Part shown: piece after piece, positions 6,108 to 11,911 of the stretch
How positions within the stretch are numbered: the first letter of the stretch is position 1
Layout of the letters: each line of letters opens with the position of its first letter
Assembly: GCA_910577925.1 (NCBI GenBank)
Contig: CAJTOI010000040.1
Location: forward strand, 1 to 15,489
From: an uncultured Roseburia sp.
GTDB taxonomy: Bacteria > Bacillota > Clostridia > Lachnospirales > Lachnospiraceae
DNA length: 15,489 nt
Direction: 5' to 3'
Made by a program: the position numbers and the translations under genes
The notes under the pieces: generated by a model
Seen by the model: the letters and a program-made list of their open reading frames with translations, nothing else
Databases searched by the model: none
Told to the model about the DNA's origin: nothing

Positions 6108-8072
6108 TTACGTCTCGGGCGGCGTTATGCCGTCATCGTCATACCGCTCATACGCCGCGCCCTCATAACCGAGCATTTGAATCGTGGAGGGATCGATATC
6201 CCCGACGGACTCCGCGGCATCTGCGACGGGGATGCAGCAGCCCTTTCGGATAAAGAGCGGCACTTCGTTTAAGGCAACCTTCACATAGCAGACGCCCTGC
6301 GGCAGGATTTCGGTGGAAATGCTGCCGTCCGGCAGAAATTTCACGAACATCATCTCTTCCGGCAGATAGACATACCGTCCGGTAGCATTCTGTGTGCAGA
6401 CCGGTGCGATCATGAGCTCATTTCCGAGCAGAAGCTGGTCTTCCGTCTCTCTTGCAATGGCGTCGTCCGGGTAGACAAAACCGAGCGGCTTAAAGTACAG
6501 ATCGTTTCCGAGCGCGGCCTTCATATACTCGCTGTAGAGATAGGGAATCAGGCGGTAGCGCACGCCAAGGACATGCCGGAAATCCGAAATATCCTCAAAC
6601 TGATAATATTCCTGTTCGCGGGTGCCGATCGCCGTGTGGTTGCGCATCAGCGGCGTGAACACGCCGAGCGCGAGCCAGCGCAGCGCGAGATCCCTTGTCG
6701 TATCGCAGCCGAAACCGCCGAGGTCCGCGCCGACATAGAGGAAACCGCACATATTTAACGAGGGCAGCTGCTTGAGATTTAAGAGGAGGTGCGCCCACCA
6801 GGATTTGTTGTCGCCGGTCCAGATACCGCCGTAGCGGTGCATTCCGATATAGGAAGAGCGGGAAAACATCAGAATCCGTCTGTCCGGGGCGAGACGCGCA
6901 AAGGCTTCGCCGGCGGCGCGGGTCATATTGTAGCCGTACAGGTTATGCACCGCATCGTGGCGCACCGTCTGTCCGTTTACATTGTGATAAAAGCGCCGGT
7001 AATCCGCGGGATTGTTTGCGAGCGCGCCGAGGCGGCTGCCGAGTATCCAGTGGGGCTGCGGCCCCTCGACTTTGCCGTCGAGATAATCCTGCAGAAAGGC
7101 ATTCAATTCGGCGATGCTCTCTTCGGAATGGAAGATGGAAGGCTCATTCATGTCATTCCAGAAACCGTCAATGCCCGCGGAGAGTAAGATATCATACTTG
7201 CTGCCGAACCACGCTCTCGCGTCCGGATTCAGCACGTCCGGAAAATGAGTCATTCCGGGCCATACTGAGGCGGCGAAATCCGTGCCGTCCTCCCTCTTAC
7301 AGAAATAGCCTCCGTTCTTTCCCTCCTCGTAGATATCGTAGCCGTCTTCGACCTTCACACCGGCGTCGATAATCGGCACAAGGTGGATCTTCTGTGCCTG
7401 CATTTCCGCGACAAAGGCGGAAAAATCGGGGAATTCTTCGGGATTCACGGTGAAATCCTTGTAGGCGTCCATATAGTCGATGTCCATATAGAGCATGTCG
7501 ATCGGAAGGTGTTCTTCGCGGTATTTTGCCGCGACCGTCCGGAAATCTTCCGCGGTCCGATAGCCCCAGCGGCTCTGGCCGAAGCCGAACGCAAACTTCG
7601 GCGGAATATAGCTTCGTCCGATGATGGAGCGGAACTGCTTTGTCACATCGTAGGCGGACGAGCCGGTGATCACGTAGAGGAAGAGGTCTGCATCCGCACA
7701 GCTTACGGTGAGCAGAGCCTGCCTGGTATAGCCGATATCAAAGCACAGATCGCCCGGATAATCGAAAAAAAGTCCGACATGTTCGCTGCCGGAGATGATG
7801 ATAAAATTGTGTGCGCCGTACAAGGACACTTTGTCCTCGGTGTGGTTCGGGTCATCCGAACAGTGGCTGACATACCGATAGCCGCGCTTGTTGATGCCGC
7901 GGTTGCTCTCTCCGAGGCCGTATACGATATCCGAATCGGCCATCGTATACGAAAACAAAAAGCCCTCCGAAAGAGAAATACTGCCGACGGCGGGAGCGCC
8001 GTCTGTGGTTTCCACGGGTGTGACAACGGCTTCCGTGTCAAATGGGTTTCCGTAGCAAAATTTCTGAATCAT
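6108..8072 (-). CDS. GH31 alpha-glucosidase, probably alpha-1,6-preferring
   Basis: 654 residues. The ATG at 8072 has AGGAGG (complement of 8078-8083) 5 nt upstream; the in-frame upstream ATG at 8156 is rejected. This is a glycoside hydrolase family 31 retaining enzyme releasing alpha-linked glucose from oligosaccharide ends. The nucleophile is D307 in GFWNDMNEP and the acid/base is D421 in WTGDNKSWW; GADLGGF (448-454) is another family block. There is no signal peptide, so it is cytoplasmic. From memory it is very similar over its whole length to the crystallised R. obeum alpha-glucosidase (Ro-alphaG1, 663 aa). It keeps W169 (QSRWGY), reported there to set the alpha-1,6 (isomaltose) over alpha-1,4 preference. 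The C-terminus stops about ten residues earlier than that enzyme, after YDDDGITPPET. It is downstream of the SseB-domain gene and converges on the kinase gene with only 21 nt between stops. Confidence 0.92.
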   Translation of the reverse strand: MIQKFCYGNPFDTEAVVTPVETTDGAPAVGSISLSEGFLFSYTMADSDIVYGLGESNRGINKRGYRYVSHCSDDPNHTEDKVSLYGAHNFIIISGSEHVGLFFDYPGDLCFDIGYTRQALLTVSCADADLFLYVITGSSAYDVTKQFRSIIGRSYIPPKFAFGFGQSRWGYRTAEDFRTVAAKYREEHLPIDMLYMDIDYMDAYKDFTVNPEEFPDFSAFVAEMQAQKIHLVPIIDAGVKVEDGYDIYEEGKNGGYFCKREDGTDFAASVWPGMTHFPDVLNPDARAWFGSKYDILLSAGIDGFWNDMNEPSIFHSEESIAELNAFLQDYLDGKVEGPQPHWILGSRLGALANNPADYRRFYHNVNGQTVRHDAVHNLYGYNMTRAAGEAFARLAPDRRILMFSRSSYIGMHRYGGIWTGDNKSWWAHLLLNLKQLPSLNMCGFLYVGADLGGFGCDTTRDLALRWLALGVFTPLMRNHTAIGTREQEYYQFEDISDFRHVLGVRYRLIPYLYSEYMKAALGNDLYFKPLGFVYPDDAIARETEDQLLLGNELMIAPVCTQNATGRYVYLPEEMMFVKFLPDGSISTEILPQGVCYVKVALNEVPLFIRKGCCIPVADAAESVGDIDPSTIQMLGYEGAAYERYDDDGITPPET

Positions 8073-8129
8073 ATGCCCCTCCTGTGTGTTTGGTTTTGTT
8101 GTGTCAGAGATAGGTTCTGGCATGGAATG

Positions 8130-8170
8130 CGGTCTGACAGACCGAAGGACTGACATCAGCTTGTCAGTCC
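8130..8170 (-). other. Tandem hairpins at the SseB-GH31 gene junction
   Basis: In minus-strand order, the first hairpin has arms 8162-8170 and 8147-8155 (GGACTGACA / TGTCAGTCC, 9 bp, 6-nt loop) and contains the SseB-domain stop codon. Two nucleotides later comes CGGTCTGTCAGACCG (8130-8144), a palindrome with one central base. The GH31 ribosome site starts about 47 nt further on. No U-run follows, so classical termination is unlikely. RNA processing, stability control or attenuation of GH31 expression is possible. Confidence 0.55.
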
Positions 8171-9058
8171 CGTGGTTTCTCCTCTTGCAAGATCGATAAT
8201 CTGCTGCAATTCTGCGCTTTCCACCGGCGCGTTTCCGTGGTCGGTGTGCGTGCCGTCCGGAAGAAGCTCTCCGAGAAGCCGTACATTTTTTTCCTTCGTG
8301 ATTTCGATGGTGTAATACCGCGCCGTTTTTGTCTGCGGGTTAAAGGTGACATAGAGACGGCAGCAGAGTGTCGGCGCGAGCTTCTGCTCCGGCAGATCGA
8401 TACGGATTAACGTCAAATCCTCTGCGATATCCAACGCCATAACCGAGTAGTCGCTCTCGGAAAACGGGTATAATTTTGCCTCTTTATAGGTGTCTGCAAA
8501 AATCTGATTGACAAAGCTTTCCCGCTCGTCGCAGAGAGACTGTACGAAAGATTCTCCCTCCGCAAACAGACGCCGCGGAATCACGTTAAATTCCGCCTGC
8601 TTTCTGGCGAAGACGTTGAACTGTTCCGGGGTCAGCTTGAGCTGCTTCATCTGCGGAGCCTTCTGGTCCGCCTCGTGCAGCTTCTGTACAAGCTCGGTCT
8701 TTAAAATCAGGTTATCGGAAAACGGGTTGATGACCATTCCGCTCAGATTTGCCGCCGATTTCGCGACCACACTGTTGCAGGCCGGAAACGGCATCGACAG
8801 AAGCGCCTGGCTTTTGGGTTCTTCCGGAATCTGGGTCTTGGAAGTGTAGACCGCGAGAAACTGCTGCCCGTCGTTGTTTTTGAGAAAACAGGGAATCGGC
8901 TGATCGGGCGCCTTTAGCATAGCCGGCACAAAAAGCTTCGTGGGGCGTAGCAGGTTTAAGACCTCGGAGAGCTTTTCTTTTGTGCGCTCCGAGGCGTATT
9001 CCTTGATGGCCTGCTCCAATCTATCGTTGGTAATTTCCATTGTCGTTTTTCCATCCAT
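8156..9058 (-). CDS. SseB N-terminal domain-containing protein
   Basis: 300 residues from the ATG at 9058, with GGAAAGGA (complement of 9069-9076) 10 nt upstream. A second in-frame ATG at 9040 has no better site. The first 125 residues fit the SseB N-terminal domain: an N-terminal helix (NDRLEQAIKEYASERTKEKL, 11-30), then LFVPAML (42-48), CFLKNNDGQQFLAVYTS (57-73), and a late NPFSDNLILK segment (111-120). The C-terminal half is mixed alpha/beta with a YYTIEITKEKN strand pattern (248-258). There is no signal peptide, TM helix or catalytic motif. In Enterobacteria SseB is a type III secretion chaperone, but the domain is widespread in Gram-positive bacteria without such systems, and its role there is not established. 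It is the first gene of a probable two-gene unit with the GH31 enzyme, 83 nt upstream of it. Confidence 0.75.
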   Translation of the reverse strand: MDGKTTMEITNDRLEQAIKEYASERTKEKLSEVLNLLRPTKLFVPAMLKAPDQPIPCFLKNNDGQQFLAVYTSKTQIPEEPKSQALLSMPFPACNSVVAKSAANLSGMVINPFSDNLILKTELVQKLHEADQKAPQMKQLKLTPEQFNVFARKQAEFNVIPRRLFAEGESFVQSLCDERESFVNQIFADTYKEAKLYPFSESDYSVMALDIAEDLTLIRIDLPEQKLAPTLCCRLYVTFNPQTKTARYYTIEITKEKNVRLLGELLPDGTHTDHGNAPVESAELQQIIDLARGETTGLTS

Positions 9059-9090
9059 AAATAAGATATCCTTTCCGTATACTGGCCTTT

Positions 9091-9119
9091 ATTATAGCAT
9101 ATCGAAAAATAAAAATGAA
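9091..9119 (-). promoter_or_regulatory. Extended -10 promoter for the SseB-GH31 unit
   Basis: Read on the minus strand, TGCTATAAT (complement of 9091-9099) is a perfect TATAAT with extended TGn. The -35 region at 17-nt spacing (complement of 9114-9119, TTCATT) is weak, but it lies in an AT-rich tract. Transcription would start near 9084, giving a leader of about 25 nt before the SseB-domain start. Confidence 0.7.
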
Positions 9120-9139
9120 TAAAATATTTCCCGGATGTA

Positions 9140-9169
9140 CGGCCTGATATGCTTTGGGATGTCAGGCCG
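9140..9169 (-). terminator. Terminator-like hairpin after the ybaK gene
   Basis: CGGCCTGA (9140-9147) pairs with TCAGGCCG (9162-9169). Three more inner pairs, including one G-U, give an 11-bp stem with an 8-nt loop. It lies just downstream of the minus-strand ybaK stop and upstream of the SseB promoter. No immediate U-tract follows; the run AATATTTT starts about 14 nt later. It is a probable 3'-end hairpin for ybaK, but termination efficiency is uncertain. Confidence 0.45.
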
Positions 9170-9186
9170 CGGTATGTGATATCCTG

Positions 9187-9675
9187 TCAGGGCGCTGTAT
9201 GGCGCACCACGTCTGCGCAGCGCGCCCGCGTCACGCGCATCAGATCCGCAGGGTTTAAAACAATACTCATTCCGATGCGGCCGCCGCTGATGTAGACGGT
9301 GTCATAGTCTGCGGCAGTTTCCTGTATGATGGTGGGAAACTGTTTTTTCATGCCGAGCGGCGTACAGCCCCCGCGCACATAGCCGGTGACGGCGGTGATT
9401 TCTTTTACGGGGAGCAGTTCGACGGATTTTTCTCCGACGGTCTTTGCGGCGGCCTTCAGATCGATCTCCTCCGCGATCGGAATGACAAATACATAGTACT
9501 GTCCGCTTTTTCCCTGCAGGACTAATGTTTTAAAAGACTGCTCCACCGGCGCGCCGGTCAGCTCTGCGGTGTGAAGTCCGTCGATAAAGGCGTCGCATTC
9601 GTATTGGATGATATCGTAAGAGACCTTGTTTTTGTCTAAGATGCGCATTGCGTTTGTCTTTAACTCTTTTCCCAT
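9187..9675 (-). CDS. ybaK: Cys-tRNA(Pro)/Cys-tRNA(Cys) deacylase, YbaK/EbsC family
   Basis: 162 residues from the ATG at 9675, with AAGGAGGT (complement of 9681-9688) 5 nt upstream. The open frame extends 49 codons further, but that stretch contains the promoter and repeats, so the longer start is rejected. The protein is one YbaK/ProRS-type editing domain of typical length. The conserved lysine thought to be essential for hydrolysis is K49 in QSFKTLVLQG. Other family marks are VRGGCTPLGMKK (100-111) and SGGRIGMSIVLNPADL (130-145). YbaK proteins act in the cytoplasm to hydrolyse cysteine wrongly attached to tRNA(Pro) by prolyl-tRNA synthetase. The gene appears monocistronic, with its own strong promoter and a 3' hairpin. 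Confidence 0.92.
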   Translation of the reverse strand: MGKELKTNAMRILDKNKVSYDIIQYECDAFIDGLHTAELTGAPVEQSFKTLVLQGKSGQYYVFVIPIAEEIDLKAAAKTVGEKSVELLPVKEITAVTGYVRGGCTPLGMKKQFPTIIQETAADYDTVYISGGRIGMSIVLNPADLMRVTRARCADVVRHTAP

Positions 9676-9701
9676 GGGAAACCTCCTTATCGCCCCGAAT
9701 C

Positions 9702-9738
9702 GTTGCTGTGAGCGGCTCCCTGAGCCGTGAACAGTAAC
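9702..9738. repeat. Imperfect inverted repeat overlapping the predicted ybaK transcription start
   Basis: GTTGCTGT (9702-9709) and ACAGTAAC (9731-9738) form an outer arm with one G-U. CGGCTC (9713-9718) and GAGCCG (9722-9727) form a perfect inner arm with a 3-nt loop. The minus-strand start is expected near 9732, so this is either an operator or a hairpin at the extreme 5' end of the ybaK mRNA. The TTACTGTTCAC-type arm resembles intergenic palindromes I recall from Lachnospiraceae genomes, which I cannot verify here. Confidence 0.55.
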
Positions 9739-9767
9739 AGAATAATGGAAATTTTGTGTGCTGTCAA
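9739..9767 (-). promoter_or_regulatory. Sigma-A promoter of ybaK
   Basis: On the minus strand, TTGACA (complement of 9762-9767) is followed after exactly 17 nt by TATTCT (complement of 9739-9744). This is a perfect -35 and a 5/6 -10. The start would be near 9732, about 57 nt before the ybaK ATG. Confidence 0.8.
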
Positions 9768-9776
9768 GGCATCGCG

Positions 9777-9838
9777 GCTTGAACGGCACCCCAAAAAGTG
9801 TTATAGTAACAATTAAAAACAAAATGCCCCGTTCAAGC
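9777..9838. repeat. Spaced inverted repeat around the SdpI-operon promoter
   Basis: GCTTGAACGG (9777-9786) and CCGTTCAAGC (9829-9838) are perfect 10-bp arms, 42 bp apart. The left arm contains the -35 of the plus-strand promoter and the right arm lies in its leader, so both arms cannot fold in the same RNA. A protein-bound paired operator is a reasonable inference. Confidence 0.5.
9779..9807 (+). promoter_or_regulatory. Sigma-A promoter of the SdpI-DUF308 operon
   Basis: TTGAAC (9779-9784), a 17-nt spacer, and TATAGT (9802-9807) preceded by TG at 9799-9800, making an extended -10. The start is expected near 9814, about 75 nt before the SdpI-family ATG. It is divergent from the ybaK promoter, with only 11 bp between the two -35 elements. 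Confidence 0.78.
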
Positions 9839-9888
9839 AGAATGCCGATGAGGGCAGGCGTTTGCGAAGCGCCGGAAAGGAGAAGGTT

Positions 9889-10242
9889 ATGCAGGCGTTG
9901 TTACTTTTGAATTTTATCGTTCCGTTTGTCATGATACTGGTGGGAGTGCTTCTTAAGCGGCATCCGGTATGGGATATGCGCACGCAGAACGGCTACAATA
10001 CACCCGCTTCGAGGAAATCGCAGGCGCACTGGGACTATGCACAGCAGATCGCGCCGGATATTTATATATTCCTCGGCAAATGTCTGTTTGCGGTAGAAGT
10101 CGTTTTGTGTGTGATGTTATGGCTGCTTCGTGTTTCCGTTGAAAAATCGCTTATCATCGGAGGGGGAATCGGTGCTGCGTGTTTGTTTTACGGTTTTTAT
10201 CACACGGATCGGAAAATCGAAGAAAAATTTTCGGATGTATAA
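9889..10242 (+). CDS. SdpI family membrane protein
   Basis: 117 residues from the ATG at 9889, with AAAGGAG (9876-9882) 6 nt upstream. An in-frame TTG at 9862 is rejected. Three hydrophobic segments are visible: 3-22, 57-80 and 86-104. Between the first two lies the motif NGYNTPASRKSQAHWDYAQ (34-52), close to the GYRT..S..N..W..A pattern of the SdpI family. In Bacillus subtilis SdpI gives immunity to the toxin SdpC and signals to the ArsR-type repressor SdpR. Short SdpI-like proteins without SdpR or SdpC neighbours, as here, are common and not functionally assigned. It heads a likely three-gene operon driven by the promoter at 9779-9807. Confidence 0.8.
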   Translation: MQALLLLNFIVPFVMILVGVLLKRHPVWDMRTQNGYNTPASRKSQAHWDYAQQIAPDIYIFLGKCLFAVEVVLCVMLWLLRVSVEKSLIIGGGIGAACLFYGFYHTDRKIEEKFSDV

Positions 10243-10269
10243 TGAAATAATGAAAGATGAGGATTTGAT

Positions 10270-10881
10270 ATGGGAGAGACGATAAAGAGACTGAAAGTAA
10301 ATATGATACTGTCGGCGCTGGTGTGCGCGGCGCTCGGCGCGGTGCTTCTGCTCTGGCCGGCCGAGACGCTTGATATTTTCTGCAAGATACTTGCGGTCGG
10401 ACTGATCGTGATAGGAGCGGTACAGCTGACCGGTTATTTTATGAACCGCAGCCTTCATCCGTTTGCCGCGCCGCTGGGCGTGATTGTGCTGCTGGTCGGG
10501 ATCTGGATTTTTATCAGGCCGGAGAGCATCGTAAGCCTTGTGCCGATTGTCATCGGCGTGATGCTCTGCGTGCACGGGATTCAGGATTTGCGGCTTGCGC
10601 TCGAGACAAAGAACAACGGGTACGACAGATGGTGGGGCATTCTTATCGTCGCGGTCATCAGCCTGGCATTCGGCGTGCTCTGCATCGTCAATGCCTTCGG
10701 TCTTGTGACGCTGGCGCTGCAGTTTATCGGCGTGGCCTTAATCTATGACGGGATATCGGATCTGTGGGTGGCGTTTCGGGCGGTGCAGACCGCAAAGGCA
10801 TTCCGGCGGGAGGCGGAGGAGTTCCGCCGTGAGGCGTCCGCGGTGGACGTCGAGTACCGGGAGGTGGAGGACGAGGAATAG
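10270..10881 (+). CDS. DUF308/HdeD-like membrane protein
   Basis: 203 residues; GAGGA (10259-10263) lies 6 nt before the ATG. Six hydrophobic segments pair up as three hairpins: about 13-31 and 37-57, 66-83 and 87-106, 121-142 and 145-167. This is the arrangement of the HdeD/DUF308 family. The last 34 residues (170-203) form a very charged, probably helical tail rich in Arg and Glu (RREAEEFRREAS) and ending in VEDEE. HdeD of E. coli is linked to acid resistance, but the Firmicutes members have no defined job. The gene starts 27 nt after the SdpI-family gene and overlaps nothing. Confidence 0.8.
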   Translation: MGETIKRLKVNMILSALVCAALGAVLLLWPAETLDIFCKILAVGLIVIGAVQLTGYFMNRSLHPFAAPLGVIVLLVGIWIFIRPESIVSLVPIVIGVMLCVHGIQDLRLALETKNNGYDRWWGILIVAVISLAFGVLCIVNAFGLVTLALQFIGVALIYDGISDLWVAFRAVQTAKAFRREAEEFRREASAVDVEYREVEDEE

Positions 10882-10885
10882 ACGG

Positions 10886-11116
10886 ATGCGGAGAGAAGAA
10901 TTTAAGATGGAGCGCACCGGCCTTCTGGAAATCGGGGATGTGCTGCCCGTCACCGAGGGAAAACTGCCGAATTCCTATTATTACACGCTGGGGCAGGCGT
11001 ATGCGATGTCCGCTAATTATGCGGTGAGCGAGCGGATTCGGTCTGCGCAGGGGAAGGTTGTCGATGTGAAGGAAACGCCGAAGGGATACTTTGTGACGGT
11101 TGAATTTGACGAATAA
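10886..11116 (+). CDS. Small conserved-looking protein of unknown function
   Basis: 76 residues from the ATG at 10886, only 4 nt after the DUF308 stop, with GAGGA (10873-10877) 8 nt upstream inside the previous gene, so translation is probably coupled. A second ATG at 10910 would give 68 residues but has no site. I do not recognise a family. The sequence is soluble, with ELPV-type beta segments (LLEIGDVLPVTEG, 17-29), a tyrosine run (NSYYYTLGQAYAMSANYAVSERIRS) and a final strand-turn-strand, GKVVDVKETPKGYFVTVEFDE. It may be a small beta-rich domain. Codon use and context argue that it is real; no function can be given. Confidence 0.65.
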   Translation: MRREEFKMERTGLLEIGDVLPVTEGKLPNSYYYTLGQAYAMSANYAVSERIRSAQGKVVDVKETPKGYFVTVEFDE

Positions 11117-11128
11117 ATCGTATAAAAT
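11100..11128 (+). promoter_or_regulatory. Promoter of the TetR-family gene
   Basis: TTGAAT (11100-11105), 17-nt spacer, TAAAAT (11123-11128). The -35 lies inside the end of the small upstream gene. The start is predicted near 11135, leaving a leader of about 60 nt. Confidence 0.55.
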
Positions 11129-11136
11129 AGTATCGG

Positions 11137-11152
11137 TGTTTCAACTGAAACA
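11137..11152. promoter_or_regulatory. Candidate TetR operator (perfect palindrome)
   Basis: TGTTTCA-AC-TGAAACA: two perfect 7-bp arms with a 2-bp centre, placed right at and after the predicted start of the TetR gene. Size and position fit autorepression by a dimeric TetR-family protein. No second copy is seen before the MMPL gene. Confidence 0.55.
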
Positions 11153-11194
11153 GGCATTCTGCGTTGAATAAAAATTTAAGAATAAGAGTGGGTT

Positions 11195-11761
11195 ATGACA
11201 AAACAGGGAAAAGGCGCAACCAATCGGATGCTGGCTGAGAGTTTTCGGGAACTGGCGTTAAAACAACCGATTGAAAAGATTACGATCAAAGAGATTACGG
11301 ACAGAGCGGGCGTGATCCGACCGACTTTTTACAATCATTTTCAGGATAAGTATGAACTGCTGGAGTGGATCGTCAACACGGATCTGATCGAGCCGATTGA
11401 GCCGCTTCTCGAAAACGGCATGATGAATGAGGCACTGGTGCTGTTGTTTACCAATATTGAGAAAGACAAAGAATTTTATATGCGGGCGAGCAGGCTGGAA
11501 GGACAAAATTCCTTTGAGAGCATTGCGCAGGGGTGTGTAGAAAAGGTGCTGCTGCGCGTGGTTGAAAGTAAGGCAACGGGTACACATCTGAGGTATGCCT
11601 GGCTGACGCCGAAGCTGATTGCGGATTATTATGCGCAGTCGATGTGCTATGTGGCGATTCGCTGGATTCATGGGGCAATGCCGATATCGCCGCGGGAGCT
11701 GGCCGGAATTTACAATTATATCATCAAGCGTTCCATGGAGGATGTGCTGGAGGAAGTATAA
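11195..11761 (+). CDS. TetR/AcrR family transcriptional regulator with TetR-like C-terminal domain
   Basis: 188 residues. The N-terminal DNA-binding domain is clear: helices around 8-23, ITIKEITDRAGV (29-40) and the recognition region RPTFYNHFQDKYELLEWIV (42-60), the usual TetR signature. The C-terminal part (about 70-180) with EFYMRASRLEGQNSF, YAQSMCYVAIRWIHGAMPISPRELA fits the TetR_C_8 (DhaS-like) ligand-binding and dimerisation domain. The ribosome site before the ATG is weak (AAGAGTGGG). It has its own promoter and a matching palindrome, and is followed by a strong terminator. The next genes encode an MMPL exporter and its accessory protein, so it probably represses these and itself in response to an envelope-active or exported compound. 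That link is inferred from position. Confidence 0.88.
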   Translation: MTKQGKGATNRMLAESFRELALKQPIEKITIKEITDRAGVIRPTFYNHFQDKYELLEWIVNTDLIEPIEPLLENGMMNEALVLLFTNIEKDKEFYMRASRLEGQNSFESIAQGCVEKVLLRVVESKATGTHLRYAWLTPKLIADYYAQSMCYVAIRWIHGAMPISPRELAGIYNYIIKRSMEDVLEEV

Positions 11762-11762
11762 C

Positions 11763-11821
11763 GCTACAAAAAGGCGAATTTGTAGCCGGAATTCATCCAT
11801 CCGGGGAAAAATGTATTCCGG
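11763..11821 (+). repeat. Two adjoining inverted repeats after the TetR stop codon
   Basis: GCTACAAA (11763-11770) pairs with TTTGTAGC (11779-11786), an 8-bp stem with an 8-nt loop, starting 2 nt after the stop. The next arm pair, CCGGAAT (11786-11792) and ATTCCGG (11815-11821), begins on the last base of the first. Neither is followed by a T-run. They lie ahead of the strong terminator and may be part of a structured 3' end or protein sites. Confidence 0.45.
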
Positions 11822-11839
11822 ACAATTACACGGGAAGGG

Positions 11840-11872
11840 GACTGGATATTTTCATATCCGGTCTCTTTTTTT
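11840..11872 (+). terminator. Rho-independent terminator between the TetR and MMPL genes
   Basis: GACTGGATAT (11840-11849), loop TTTC, ATATCCGGTC (11854-11863), with one G-U pair, followed by TCTTTTTTT. This is a classic strong intrinsic terminator. It separates the TetR gene from the MMPL gene, which must therefore use read-through or a promoter of its own. Confidence 0.85.
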
Positions 11873-11877
11873 ATAGT
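11849..11877 (+). promoter_or_regulatory. Possible MMPL promoter overlapping the terminator
   Basis: TTTTCA (11849-11854), 17-nt spacer, TATAGT (11872-11877); start near 11884, about 28 nt before the MMPL start. The -35 matches four of six positions. It is the only plausible pair in the gap after the terminator stem, but its overlap with the T-run makes chance matching likely. Confidence 0.3.
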
Positions 11878-11911
11878 GTACGTTGTAACCGGATAGAACA
11901 AAAAGAAAGAG

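Noticed and set aside
7383..8153. Long open frame (256 codons) on the plus strand opposite the GH31 gene
   Set aside because: It is antisense to a clear GH31 enzyme, has no ribosome site and gives no recognisable protein. Long antisense frames are expected from the GC-rich codon pattern.
9676..9822. N-terminal extension of YbaK by 49 codons
   Set aside because: It runs through the ybaK promoter and an inverted repeat, while the ATG at 9675 has a near-perfect ribosome site and gives the normal family length.
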